Shown: positions 16,764 through 25,786 of the stretch, piece after piece | How positions within the stretch are numbered: position 1 is the stretch's first letter | Layout of the letters: each line of letters opens with the position of its first letter | DNA from: Eubacteriaceae bacterium | Lineage (GTDB): Bacteria; Bacillota; Clostridia; Lachnospirales; Lachnospiraceae | Reading direction: 5' to 3' | Assembly (NCBI GenBank): GCA_902363805.1 | Contig: CABJBF010000004.1 | Span: forward strand, 186,001 to 250,000 | DNA length: 64,000 nt | Notes under the pieces: generated by a model | The model's input: only the letters and a program-made list of their open reading frames with translations | What the model was told of the DNA's origin: nothing | Databases searched by the model: none | Translations under genes and position numbers: made by a program

Positions 16764-19187
16764 ATGAAACATCAGGACTTACTTAATAAAATGACTTTGG
16801 ACGAAAAAGCAGCAATATTAAGCGGAATGACAGAGTGGGAAACAAGAAATATTGACAGATTAAATATACCGTCAATGTTTTGCTCTGACGGACCTCATGG
16901 GATTCGTAAGCAGGAAGGTGATGGCGATCATTTAGGATTAAATGCATCAGTTCCAGCAACATGTTTCCCAACAGCAGCAACAGTTGCAAACAGCTGGGAT
17001 CCGGAATTAGGCGAAGAAATAGGAAAAGCTTTAGGCGAGGAAGCAGTAGCTTTAAATGTAAATGTAATACTTGGTCCGGGATTAAATGTAAAAAGAAATC
17101 CTTTATGTGGAAGAAATTTTGAATATTTTTCAGAAGACCCATATTTAGCAGGAAAAATGGCTGCTTCATATATTAAGGGAATTCAAAGTAAAGGTGTTGC
17201 AGCATGCCCAAAACATTATGCAGTAAATAGTCAGGAATTAAGAAGAATGGCTTCTGATTCTGTATTAGATGAAAGAACATTAAGAGAAATATATTTAACA
17301 AATTTTGAAATTGCTGTAAAAGAGGGAAATGCCAAAGCTATTATGAGTGCATATAATCAGGTAAATGAAGTATATGCAAATGAGAATAAGCATTTATTAC
17401 AGGAAATTTTAAGAGATGAATGGGGATTTGATGGAATAGTTATTACAGACTGGGGAGCATCAAATGACCATACAGCAGGCGTTGCAGCAGGATCTAATTT
17501 AGAGATGCCGGCACCGGGACTAGGTTCAGCAAGAGAACTTTTAAAATCAATTGAAGAAGGACGACTTACTGAAAAAGAATTAGATGAGTGCGTAGATACA
17601 TTGTTAGATGCAATTTTAACATTTGCAAAAAAAGAAAAAAGCAATAGTAAGTATGATAAAGAATTGCATCATGAGATAGCAAAAAAAGCAGCAGGAAAGA
17701 GTGCTGTATTACTCAAGAACGAAGAAAATATTCTTCCATTAAAAGAAGGAACAAAGGTAGCGGTTATAGGAGATTTTGCAATTGAACCAAGATTTCAGGG
17801 AGCAGGTTCCTCAGTTGTAAATGCTACAAAAATAGAAACAATAGCAAATACAATAGCACAATATAAACTTGAAAATATAGGAATAGCAAAAGGTTATGAC
17901 AGAATAGGTAGGGAAAATAACCAATTGCTTGAAGAAGCAAAGGAAATAGCTTCAAAAGCAGATGTAGTTCTCTATTTCTTTGGATTAGATGAATTAAGCG
18001 AGTCAGAAGGATTAGACAGACAACATATGAAAATTCCTGCAAACCAGATTAAATTACTTGAAGAATTAAGCAAGGTAAATAAAAACATTGTAGGAGTATT
18101 AAGTGCAGGTTCAGCAATTGAAACACCTTGGGATGTTAATTGCAAAGGACTTTTGCATGGATATTTGTCAGGACAGGCAGGAGCAGGTGCATTACTTGAT
18201 ATTATTACAGGAAAGATAAATCCATCAGGAAAATTAAACGAAACATTACCTGTAAAATATGAAGATGTACCTTCATACAATTATTTTCCATCAAAGGAAC
18301 GAACATCAGAATACAGAGAAGGAATATTTGTAGGATATCGTTACTATGACACAGCTAAAGTTCCTGTAAAATATCCATTTGGATATGGACTTTCATATAC
18401 AACATTTGAATATTCAGATATAAATGTTGCAGAGGACAAGGTTACATTTACAATCACTAATACAGGAAAAATGGATGGCGAAGAGATTGCCCAGATGTAT
18501 GTAAGCTGCAAGTCAGATAAAATATTCAGACCAACAAAAGAATTAAAAGGATTCAAAAAAGTATTTTTGAAAGCGGGCGAAAGCAAACAGGTTGAAATAC
18601 CATTTGATGATAAGACATTTAGATATTTCAATGTAAAAACAAATAAGTTTGAAATTGAAACAGCAGAATATGTTATTAACATAGCTTCAAATGTAGAAGA
18701 CGTAAGAATTTCAGCAGAAATTTCTATAAAAGGAACAGAGGCAGAAAATCCATATGACAAAGAAAAAATGCCATCATATTACAATGCAGATATCAAAAAT
18801 GTAGATGATAAGCAGTTTGAAACTTTGCTTGGAAGAAAAATCCCTGATGGAAGCTGGTCAGGTGAACTATCAATGTATGATGCATTTTGCCAGTTATATT
18901 ATGCTAAAAGATGGGTTGGACGATTAGTTTACAAAATTTTAACAAGCATAAAGAAGAAGAGTGAAGCAAAAGGAAAACCGGATTTGAACATATTGTTCAT
19001 TTACAACATGCCTTTTTATGCATTAGCAAAAATGACAGGTGGAATGGTTAGTACAGAAATGGCACAGGGAATTGTAAGCATTTGGAATGGACATTTCTTT
19101 AAAGGTGTCGGAAGGGTTATTAAAGGATTCTTTGCAAATAATAAAGCAAATAAAGAATACGAGAAAAGACTTTTAGAAGAGAAATAA
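16764..19187 (+). CDS. Glycoside hydrolase family 3 beta-glycosidase, canonical domain order
   Basis: 807 residues from ATG 16764, which has an AAAGGAG site; the frame is open upstream to a TTG at 16740, but that has none. There is no signal peptide, so it is probably cytoplasmic. The TIM-barrel comes first, with CSDGPHGIRKQ, GRNFEYFSEDPYLAGK, KHYAVNSQE and nucleophile Asp229 in IVITDWGAS. The alpha/beta sandwich follows (SAVLLKNEENILPL, ~310-520), then PFGYGLSYTTFEYS and a fibronectin-like domain (~545-660). An extra ~100-residue C-terminal region (about 700-807) with hydrophobic stretches is not part of the catalytic modules. It could complete hydrolysis of oligosaccharides imported after the membrane-bound GH3 acts. 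Confidence 0.95.
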   Translation: MKHQDLLNKMTLDEKAAILSGMTEWETRNIDRLNIPSMFCSDGPHGIRKQEGDGDHLGLNASVPATCFPTAATVANSWDPELGEEIGKALGEEAVALNVNVILGPGLNVKRNPLCGRNFEYFSEDPYLAGKMAASYIKGIQSKGVAACPKHYAVNSQELRRMASDSVLDERTLREIYLTNFEIAVKEGNAKAIMSAYNQVNEVYANENKHLLQEILRDEWGFDGIVITDWGASNDHTAGVAAGSNLEMPAPGLGSARELLKSIEEGRLTEKELDECVDTLLDAILTFAKKEKSNSKYDKELHHEIAKKAAGKSAVLLKNEENILPLKEGTKVAVIGDFAIEPRFQGAGSSVVNATKIETIANTIAQYKLENIGIAKGYDRIGRENNQLLEEAKEIASKADVVLYFFGLDELSESEGLDRQHMKIPANQIKLLEELSKVNKNIVGVLSAGSAIETPWDVNCKGLLHGYLSGQAGAGALLDIITGKINPSGKLNETLPVKYEDVPSYNYFPSKERTSEYREGIFVGYRYYDTAKVPVKYPFGYGLSYTTFEYSDINVAEDKVTFTITNTGKMDGEEIAQMYVSCKSDKIFRPTKELKGFKKVFLKAGESKQVEIPFDDKTFRYFNVKTNKFEIETAEYVINIASNVEDVRISAEISIKGTEAENPYDKEKMPSYYNADIKNVDDKQFETLLGRKIPDGSWSGELSMYDAFCQLYYAKRWVGRLVYKILTSIKKKSEAKGKPDLNILFIYNMPFYALAKMTGGMVSTEMAQGIVSIWNGHFFKGVGRVIKGFFANNKANKEYEKRLLEEK

Positions 19188-19282
19188 ATATTAAGCAAAG
19201 ATAGAAATTGTTAGGAACAAAATTAAAATTATTGATTAATGTGAAAACTTAAAAAGATATAAGAAGTACAAGGAGAGATAAA

Positions 19283-19867
19283 ATGAAACAGATTTGGAGC
19301 AATTTTAAAGAAAAACATCCTGAATTAGCAAAGTGGTTATACCAGATTTTTTACTTTATAGTATTCAGCGAAGGTGTAACAATATTTCAGTATTTAATAT
19401 TTACATTTATGCCAAAGATGTTAGGAGTTGGACTTGCAGGAACAGAATTTATGTGGCCACAGATTGACATGCATATATTCGGTGTGGATTTCACTTGGAG
19501 TTTACTAGGATACAATGTTGTAAAAAATGCAGCAGGTGCAGTAGTAATCGGTGGTGGATTAGGATACTTTATTAGTTATGAGGTAGGCTCATTTTTAGCA
19601 CAGTGTATTAACTTCCCATTACAGAGAAACATTACTTTTAAAAGTAAAGGAAATCCATGGTATCAGGCAATGTGGTATTTTATCGCATGGGTTGTAATTT
19701 CATTAATCTGTAACGGATTTAATAACTTATGGATGCCGATAGCATCAGCATATGTATCACCTGCAATTTACAATATTCTTGTAACATTTATTACAGGTGG
19801 TGTATCAATGGTAATATTCTTCTTCGTATTTAAAATTATTTTCCCTGAAGGAGAAAAGGATAAATAG
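19283..19867 (+). CDS. GtrA-like small multi-pass membrane protein
   Basis: 194 residues with about four transmembrane segments (near 20-45, 75-115, 125-150 and 160-185). The central motif CINFPLQRNITFKSKG matches the GtrA family signature 'N F..QR..TF'. Family members include polyisoprenyl-linked glucose flippases and cell-surface polysaccharide proteins. The gene follows the cytoplasmic GH3 by 95 bases with an AAGGAG site, so it may be in the same transcript. A link with the glycosidases is inferred from position only. Confidence 0.8.
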   Translation: MKQIWSNFKEKHPELAKWLYQIFYFIVFSEGVTIFQYLIFTFMPKMLGVGLAGTEFMWPQIDMHIFGVDFTWSLLGYNVVKNAAGAVVIGGGLGYFISYEVGSFLAQCINFPLQRNITFKSKGNPWYQAMWYFIAWVVISLICNGFNNLWMPIASAYVSPAIYNILVTFITGGVSMVIFFFVFKIIFPEGEKDK

Positions 19868-19927
19868 ATTACTTTATAGTAAATAAAATTATATTAAAAA
19901 TTAAAAAGCCATAAGTAAATAATAAAG

Positions 19928-19963
19928 AGGATGCTTTCAGAAAATGGAAGTGTCCTATTTTGC
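19928..19963 (+). terminator. Terminator after the GtrA-like gene
   Basis: AGGATGCTTTC (19928-19938) pairs with GGAAGTGTCCT (19946-19956) with G-T pairs, followed by a weak T-rich stretch. Confidence 0.6.
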
Positions 19964-20067
19964 TTGAAAAAATAATATCTTAAAAAATAAATTGAAAAAA
20001 TAATAAATGAAGAATAAAATAAGGTAGAGAATTTAATAGCCAACAAACAGAAAAGAGGTAATGAAAT

Positions 20068-21246
20068 ATGTACAATTTTGAATATTACACACCAACATTC
20101 ATAGAATTTGGAAAGAAATCAGAAGAAAAAGTGGCACAGCTTATAAAGGCACAGAATGGCAAAAAAGTATTGATTCATTACGGTGGACATAGCGCAAAAA
20201 AATCAGGATTAATTGATAAAATTGAAAAATTATTAACAGAAGAAAATATACCATATGTAGAATTAGGAGGAGTGGTTCCTAATCCAAGACTTTCATTAGT
20301 TTATAAAGGAATTGAGTTAGCAAAAAAAGAGAATGTTGATTTTATTCTTGCAGTAGGTGGAGGAAGTGTTATTGATTCTGCAAAAGCAATCGGATATGGA
20401 ATTGCAAATGAAGGAGATGTATGGGATTTCTATGCACAGAAACGTGTTACGGATAAGTGTGTTCCTGTAGGTGTTGTTCTTACAATTGCAGCAGCAGGAA
20501 GTGAAATGAGCAACAGCTCAGTTATTACAAATGATGAAACAGGACTAAAGCGTTCATATCATACTGAAATTTCAAGACCAAGATTTGCAATAATGAATCC
20601 TGAATTTACAATGACATTACCGGAATATCAGACGGCATGTGGATGTACAGATATAATGATGCATACAATGGAGCGCTATTTTACAGCAGGAGAAACGATG
20701 GAACTTACAGATAAAATAGCAGAATCTGTAATGCAGATAGTTCTTAAAAATGCCCCAATTCTTTTAGAACAACCGGATAATTATGAATCAAGAGCAGAAG
20801 TAATGTGGGCAGGAAGTTTGTCACATAACGGACTTACAGGATGCGGTATTAAAAACAAAGATTTTGCAACGCACATGTTAGAGCATGAATTAGGCGGAGT
20901 ATATGATGTGGCACATGGAGCAGGATTAGCTGCTGTATGGGGAAGCTGGGCAAGATATGTATATAAAGAATGCCTTGGAAGATTTAAGAAATTTGCAATA
21001 AATGTAATGAATGTTGAAGAGGTAGGAAATGATGAAGAGATTGCTTTAAAGGGAATAGAAGCAATGGAAAAATTTTATCATAGCATTGGAATGCCAACAT
21101 CGATAAAAGAGCTTGGATTAGAATTGTCAGATGCAGATATAGAGAAACTTGCAGACCAATGCTGTGATGCGTGTGGTGGACATAAAGGTTCAGCAAAAGT
21201 TTTATATAGGGAAGACATTGTAAAAATATATAAAATGGCAAGATAA
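20068..21246 (+). CDS. Iron-containing alcohol dehydrogenase (butanol dehydrogenase-like)
   Basis: 392 residues. The Rossmann-like N-terminal half has the NAD(P)-binding segment AVGGGSVIDSAKAIGYG near residue 95 and AAAGSEMSNSSVIT. The metal-binding half contains the conserved acidic/histidine ligands in CTDIMMHTMERYF, HMLEHELGGVYDVAHGAGLAAV and ACGGHKG. It belongs to the group-III alcohol dehydrogenases that reduce butyraldehyde or similar aldehydes with NAD(P)H in fermenters. The true substrate cannot be told. The gene has an AGAGG site and appears to be transcribed alone. Confidence 0.95.
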   Translation: MYNFEYYTPTFIEFGKKSEEKVAQLIKAQNGKKVLIHYGGHSAKKSGLIDKIEKLLTEENIPYVELGGVVPNPRLSLVYKGIELAKKENVDFILAVGGGSVIDSAKAIGYGIANEGDVWDFYAQKRVTDKCVPVGVVLTIAAAGSEMSNSSVITNDETGLKRSYHTEISRPRFAIMNPEFTMTLPEYQTACGCTDIMMHTMERYFTAGETMELTDKIAESVMQIVLKNAPILLEQPDNYESRAEVMWAGSLSHNGLTGCGIKNKDFATHMLEHELGGVYDVAHGAGLAAVWGSWARYVYKECLGRFKKFAINVMNVEEVGNDEEIALKGIEAMEKFYHSIGMPTSIKELGLELSDADIEKLADQCCDACGGHKGSAKVLYREDIVKIYKMAR

Positions 21247-21248
21247 TA

Positions 21249-21325
21249 CGATGCCGGGGCCAAAAGTCCTAAGTCCACATGAGCTTACGCATAAGTTGGT
21301 AACTTTTACCCTTAACATCATAATA
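21249..21325. other. Hairpin-forming intergenic segment between the alcohol dehydrogenase and MATE genes
   Basis: GATG...CATC ends enclose imperfect arms, GGGCCAAAAGT and ACTTTTACCC, around a loop that contains the palindrome CTTACGCATAAG. There is no strong T-run. It may be a degenerate terminator or a small repeat; it is recorded as structure only. Confidence 0.4.
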
Positions 21326-21352
21326 TTAGATTAAGTGAAATATGGAGAAAAA

Positions 21353-22705
21353 ATGAGTAAAATAAAGAAAAAGCAAATGGATATGATACATGGACCAATG
21401 TTTTATAAGATATTGTTCTTTGCACTTCCATTAGCCGCAAGCAGCATTCTGCAGCAGTTATTTAATTCGGCAGATGTGGCTGTAGTTGGAAGATTTGCAG
21501 GAAGTGCAGCTTTAGCAGCTGTAGGAGGAAACAGTCCCGTAATTAATTTGCTTATAAATATGTTTGTTGGATTATCAATAGGTGCAAATGTAATAATTGC
21601 AAATTTTATTGGACAGGGAAGAGAAGACAAGGTTAAAGAAGCAGTACACACTGTTATGTCAGTGGCACTTATAAGCGGAGTATCATTGCTTGTGATAGGT
21701 ATAATCATAGCAAAACCAATTCTCTTAATGATAAATACACCATCAGAAGTTATAAATCTTGCAGTACTATATTTAAGAATTTATTTTTTAGGAATGCCAT
21801 TTGTCATGGTTTATAACTTTGGAGCAGCGATACTAAGAAGTACAGGTGAAACCAGAAAGCCTTTATATTGCCTTATTATTTCAGGAATTATAAATATATT
21901 ACTAAATTTATTACTTGTAATAGTATTTCATTTAAGCGTTGCAGGTGTTGCCATAGCAACAGTTATAGCAGATGGAGTTAGTGCTTTTTTAGTAGTATAT
22001 TTTTTATCTCATAGTGATACTGTAATAAAATTAAATATTAGAGAATTATCGTTAAATAAAGAAATTGTTGTTAAGATAATCAAAATAGGAGCACCGGCAG
22101 GATTACAGGGTGTCGTATTCTCATTGTCAAATGTATTTATTCAGTCAGCTATTAATGGATTTGGAACACATGCGATGGCAGGTTCTTCTGCGGGATTAAA
22201 TTACGAATATTTTACATATTACATGATAAATGCTTTTAATCAGACAGCGGTTACATTTACAAGCCAGAACTATGGAGCAAAGGATCTTGAAAGATGTAAG
22301 CGGGCATTTAGAATAAGTCTTGTTACAGGTATGGCATTAACACTTGTCATGAGTTTTATTTTTGTGGGCGCAACGGACTTTTTCGCAGGTATCTATACAA
22401 ATGATCCTGTAGCAATAAAATATGCGATAATAAGAATGAAACATGTAACTTTGCTGGAGTGCCTTACAGGCGTATATGAAATATCAGGAGGAGCGCTCAG
22501 AGGAATGGGACATTCACTTCTTCCGGCACTACTTACTGTAATAGGTTCCTGCGGATTTAGAGTAGTATGGTTATATACAGTATTTAAGGTTGTTCCGACA
22601 TTTACAATGCTTATGAATGTATATCCTGTAACATGGGTAATAACCGGGACAATGGTAATGACCTCATATTTGATTATTAGAAAAAGAATAGAAGCAGGAC
22701 AATAG
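21353..22705 (+). CDS. MATE-family efflux transporter
   Basis: 450 residues from ATG 21353, chosen because GGAG lies 7 bases upstream; the GTG at 21335 has no site. About twelve transmembrane helices are seen in two homologous halves. MATE hallmarks include PLAASSILQQLFNSADVAVV near the N-terminus and the repeated VGRFAGSAALAAVGG. These antiporters export cationic drugs or metabolites using Na+ or H+. The substrate is unknown. The gene ends at a bidirectional terminator. Confidence 0.94.
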   Translation: MSKIKKKQMDMIHGPMFYKILFFALPLAASSILQQLFNSADVAVVGRFAGSAALAAVGGNSPVINLLINMFVGLSIGANVIIANFIGQGREDKVKEAVHTVMSVALISGVSLLVIGIIIAKPILLMINTPSEVINLAVLYLRIYFLGMPFVMVYNFGAAILRSTGETRKPLYCLIISGIINILLNLLLVIVFHLSVAGVAIATVIADGVSAFLVVYFLSHSDTVIKLNIRELSLNKEIVVKIIKIGAPAGLQGVVFSLSNVFIQSAINGFGTHAMAGSSAGLNYEYFTYYMINAFNQTAVTFTSQNYGAKDLERCKRAFRISLVTGMALTLVMSFIFVGATDFFAGIYTNDPVAIKYAIIRMKHVTLLECLTGVYEISGGALRGMGHSLLPALLTVIGSCGFRVVWLYTVFKVVPTFTMLMNVYPVTWVITGTMVMTSYLIIRKRIEAGQ

Positions 22706-22744
22706 GTAAAGATTAGTAAAAGGCTATATAAAATAAATTAAGAC

Positions 22745-22786
22745 AAAAAATTTCGGAGGGATTAGTTTATTCCTCCGAAAATTTTG
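22745..22786. terminator. Bidirectional terminator between the MATE and YibE/F genes
   Basis: An A-rich arm ending TTTCGGAGGGA pairs with TCCTCCGAAA and its T-rich continuation, flanked by A's on the left and T's on the right. Genes converge on it from both sides. Confidence 0.8.
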
Positions 22787-23558
22787 TAATGAAATTATGA
22801 ATTTTTTTATTTCTGCATATGATTGCATAAATGAAAGAAGTAAGAGGTATTATTATTAAGCAACCAATACATGATAATAATAAAGAAAAGATTTCCTGAA
22901 AAAATGAAGAAGAATTAATAATGGTATTAGTTGAATATACATAAGTACGGTAATAAATAAACAACATAAGAGATTCACCAAGGAAAACAAACGATAAAGT
23001 GTTTACTGTCGTTCCCAATATATCTTTTCCAATAACAGCTCCTTCATAAATGAGTTTTCTTTTAGAATAGTCTGGATTATGAATAAATATTTCGTGTAAA
23101 GATGAGGATATAGCCATACTTGTGTCAATAACTGCACCTAACTGACCCCACACAAAAGCAACCATTAAAATATTTACCATTTTAAATTCAACTGCGCTTC
23201 CTAAAAAGAAAACCTCTTCTTCCTGCATTTCAATCTCATTAAATCCACCAATATGTCCTTTAATACTGAAAATATAAATAATCACGCATGAAAAAATGCA
23301 GACTATTAAAACAGAAATCAGGCTGCTAACAGTTTTAATGTTTAAACCATTCTGAAATTTTATTGTAACAAGGCAAAATACCAAAGAACTTACAATTATA
23401 ATCAAATAAGGTGAAACTCCAATTAAGAGGAGAAAAATACTAATTGCCCCAATAAAAATATTGCAAACTAAAGTTATAAATGATTTTGCACCTCTTTCGC
23501 CACCTAATACAAGCATTAGAACAAACAAAATGAAAAATAATATATAAACTATTCGCAT
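22767..23558 (-). CDS. YibE/F-family membrane protein, shorter partner
   Basis: 263 residues, nearly all hydrophobic, with about seven transmembrane helices. The family motif region reads WGQLGAVIDTSMAISSSLHEI, followed by GKDILGTTVNTLSFVFLGESL. The same pattern occurs in the upstream gene as LLGAVMDNAITINTAVSEI and DVMGTMINVLFFAYLSSSL, so the two are paralogues. The gene start overlaps the end of the upstream gene by 10 bases, implying coupled translation and a heteromeric complex. The function of YibE/F proteins is unknown. Confidence 0.88.
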   Translation of the reverse strand: MRIVYILFFILFVLMLVLGGERGAKSFITLVCNIFIGAISIFLLLIGVSPYLIIIVSSLVFCLVTIKFQNGLNIKTVSSLISVLIVCIFSCVIIYIFSIKGHIGGFNEIEMQEEEVFFLGSAVEFKMVNILMVAFVWGQLGAVIDTSMAISSSLHEIFIHNPDYSKRKLIYEGAVIGKDILGTTVNTLSFVFLGESLMLFIYYRTYVYSTNTIINSSSFFQEIFSLLLSCIGCLIIIPLTSFIYAIICRNKKIHNFITKFSEE

Positions 23559-24670
23559 TTTCTAAATCCTTTCTTAAATAGTAAAACAGCAATAATTCCT
23601 GAAATTGGAAGAGAAATAACAATCCCTATAGAACCAATTAAAAATCTTACAATATCAAAAATATAATCAATAGTAAAAACGGATATCAGGTTGTATCCAT
23701 TACTCAATTTTAAAATAATAATAGGTAAAGAACTGCTTAAGTAAGCAAAAAATAATACATTAATCATTGTTCCCATTACATCATAAATAATTTCATATAT
23801 TGAATTTACAAGTTTACTGTAGGAAACAGATGGATTTGTGGCAACAATTTCACTTACAGCAGTATTAATGGTAATTGCATTGTCCATAACCGCACCTAAA
23901 AGACCAAGCAATGAACTTAAAAAGAATATATCTTTAAGAGGCAGTGACGCAACTTCGTATTGTTGCATGTCGTAAGGCAAATCACCATTTGCATAAATTG
24001 TTACATAGTATAAAGCGGCAATGATTAATACAGATGCTAAAGTTGAAATAATTGCTCCTAAAGTCTTTATATGAAAACCGCTTACCAGAATAAGAGTAAC
24101 AACTGTGAAAAGAATCATTTCACATATCCACACGGGAAAATTGACTGAGTCTTCTGTAATAAAATTCATACAATATATAAAAGAGCAGATATTAATAATA
24201 ACTGAAATTATAGTTAAAAATCCTAAACGTCCTGAGGTAAAGATAAGTAAAAGTATAACCATTCCAATAAGTAAAAATAGAAATGAATCACGTTTTTGAG
24301 AAATATTTGTTGCAGTTAAATTATCGTTACTTTTTTTTATAGAAGCAAATAATTTATCACCCTTATTATATTTTACAGAGGTAATTTCTGATTCAGAGTA
24401 TGAATTATCAAATGAAACAGTATGACCTTTGTATTTACCATTTAAAATTTTTGCCTTAATGTTTTGCACAAATGTATTTTCTGTTTTACCGGTCGGACTT
24501 GTATTAACACCCGCATTTGATGTGGAAATATCAGTAATTTTTATTATTGTCCTTTTGTAAAAAGATTCATTATTAAAAATAAATAATGTCATTATAAGAA
24601 AGCAACCGATTAAAAGACAGAATTTAAATATAAGTTTTTTATTGCTTTTTAAAAGTGCTTTAAAGTTCAT
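23549..24670 (-). CDS. YibE/F-family membrane protein, longer partner with extracytoplasmic domain
   Basis: 373 residues. An N-terminal transmembrane helix (~15-33) is followed by an extracytoplasmic beta-rich domain (~45-125, including NGKYKGHTVSFDNSYSE and YNKGDKLFASI). Seven or so helices then cover ~130-370, with the family segment LLGAVMDNAITINTAVSEI. First gene of a two-gene minus-strand operon; it has a CAGGAG site. No biochemical role is established for the family. Transport is a common guess from topology alone. Confidence 0.88.
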   Translation of the reverse strand: MNFKALLKSNKKLIFKFCLLIGCFLIMTLFIFNNESFYKRTIIKITDISTSNAGVNTSPTGKTENTFVQNIKAKILNGKYKGHTVSFDNSYSESEITSVKYNKGDKLFASIKKSNDNLTATNISQKRDSFLFLLIGMVILLLIFTSGRLGFLTIISVIINICSFIYCMNFITEDSVNFPVWICEMILFTVVTLILVSGFHIKTLGAIISTLASVLIIAALYYVTIYANGDLPYDMQQYEVASLPLKDIFFLSSLLGLLGAVMDNAITINTAVSEIVATNPSVSYSKLVNSIYEIIYDVMGTMINVLFFAYLSSSLPIIILKLSNGYNLISVFTIDYIFDIVRFLIGSIGIVISLPISGIIAVLLFKKGFRKCE

Positions 24671-24846
24671 AATAACTCCTGTTTTTTGTAATTATTCAGC
24701 CATGAAGATAAGAATAAATCATTGTTGATATATGAAAATTTTTTAGCACATATTCTGAATAATTATTATATTTTATTTAATCTATTCTAACAAAATAATA
24801 TAGATTTTTAAAAGTAATTTGTCAAATGCAATTGTTATCTAAATTG

Positions 24847-24969
24847 TTAGCATAAATTTTTTATTAGTATAAATTTTTTATTAGTATAAATTTTATTTGT
24901 ATTATTAGTGTGAAAATTTGGTGGCAAAAATTTTTTGTTGTTAATGTAAATTTTGGTGACAAAAATTTT
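24847..24969. repeat. AT-rich short tandem repeats in the YibE-PAP2 divergent interval
   Basis: A 17-bp unit, TTAGYATAAATTTTTTA, occurs three times head to tail (24847-24897, the last with a changed end). GGTGRCAAAAATTTT then recurs at about 24920 and 24955. The whole 24671-25047 interval is non-coding, strongly AT-rich and flanked by divergent genes, so their promoters must lie in it. Confidence 0.6.
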
Positions 24970-25047
24970 ATTCGTTTATAATATTTTAGATATGTGATAG
25001 TATATTATTGCTTAAATTAAGAAAGATAAATATACGTGAGGTAATGT

Positions 25048-25602
25048 ATGATAGATAAATTGTTAGATATAGATGGTAATATTCTTCTTTGGATTCAGGA
25101 TAATATAAGAAATGATATTTTGACTCCAATTGTTAAATTTATAACTTCACTTGGAAATGCAGGAATGATTTGGATTGCAATAACATTAATTTTGCTAATT
25201 TTTAAAAAAACAAGAAAATTAGGTGGAATATGTGCATTATCTCTTATATCATCACTTGTAATTAATAACTTTATTTTGAAAAATCTTGTGGCAAGAGTAA
25301 GACCTTATGATCAGATTTCTGCATTAAATTTGATAATTGAAAAGCAAAAAGATTGGTCATTTCCATCAGGTCATACTGGAAGTTCATTTGCATGTGCATG
25401 GGCAATATTTAGAAATGCTCCAAAGAAATTTGGGGTACCGACATTAATCCTTGCAATATTAATTGCACTTTCACGATTATATGTCGGAGTTCATTTTCCG
25501 AGTGATGTTTTAGCAGGAGTTGTCACAGGAATATTGTCAAGTTATGTAGGTCAGTTTGTATTTGAAAAAATAAGCGAAAAAATTAAAACTGATAAACAGT
25601 AG
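25048..25602 (+). CDS. PAP2-family membrane phosphatase
   Basis: 184 residues with about five transmembrane helices. The three-part phosphatase signature is complete: KNLVARVRP (motif 1), PSGHTGSSF (motif 2) and SRLYVGVHFPSD (motif 3, with the catalytic histidine). Such proteins dephosphorylate undecaprenyl pyrophosphate, phosphatidylglycerol phosphate or related lipids on the outer face of the membrane. The substrate is not predictable here; undecaprenyl-pyrophosphate recycling is a reasonable possibility. GTGAGG serves as ribosome binding site. Confidence 0.93.
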   Translation: MIDKLLDIDGNILLWIQDNIRNDILTPIVKFITSLGNAGMIWIAITLILLIFKKTRKLGGICALSLISSLVINNFILKNLVARVRPYDQISALNLIIEKQKDWSFPSGHTGSSFACAWAIFRNAPKKFGVPTLILAILIALSRLYVGVHFPSDVLAGVVTGILSSYVGQFVFEKISEKIKTDKQ

Positions 25603-25705
25603 GTAATCTATATGCTTTTAAATTAAAAAGAAAGACTTTAAAAAGTATATATAAGAAAAAATATAAGTAAAAAGCAATATAAAAAATTATGCATACAAAG
25701 AACAT

Positions 25706-25780
25706 AATAAAAGGTGTATTTGCCATTTATGTAATAGTAATCTGTTACTGATTATTTTAATGGCTAATACACCTTTTATT
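25706..25780. terminator. Bidirectional terminator between the PAP2 and M15 peptidase genes
   Basis: AATAAAAGGTGTATT (25706-25720) pairs perfectly with AATACACCTTTTATT (25766-25780). TGCCATT/AATGGC and an inner TAGTAATC/TGATTA pairing extend the structure. Genes converge here. Confidence 0.8.
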
Positions 25781-25786
25781 TGCTAT

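Noticed and set aside
24105..24299. 64-residue plus-strand frame
   Set aside because: It is a shadow of the longer YibE/F gene on the other strand.
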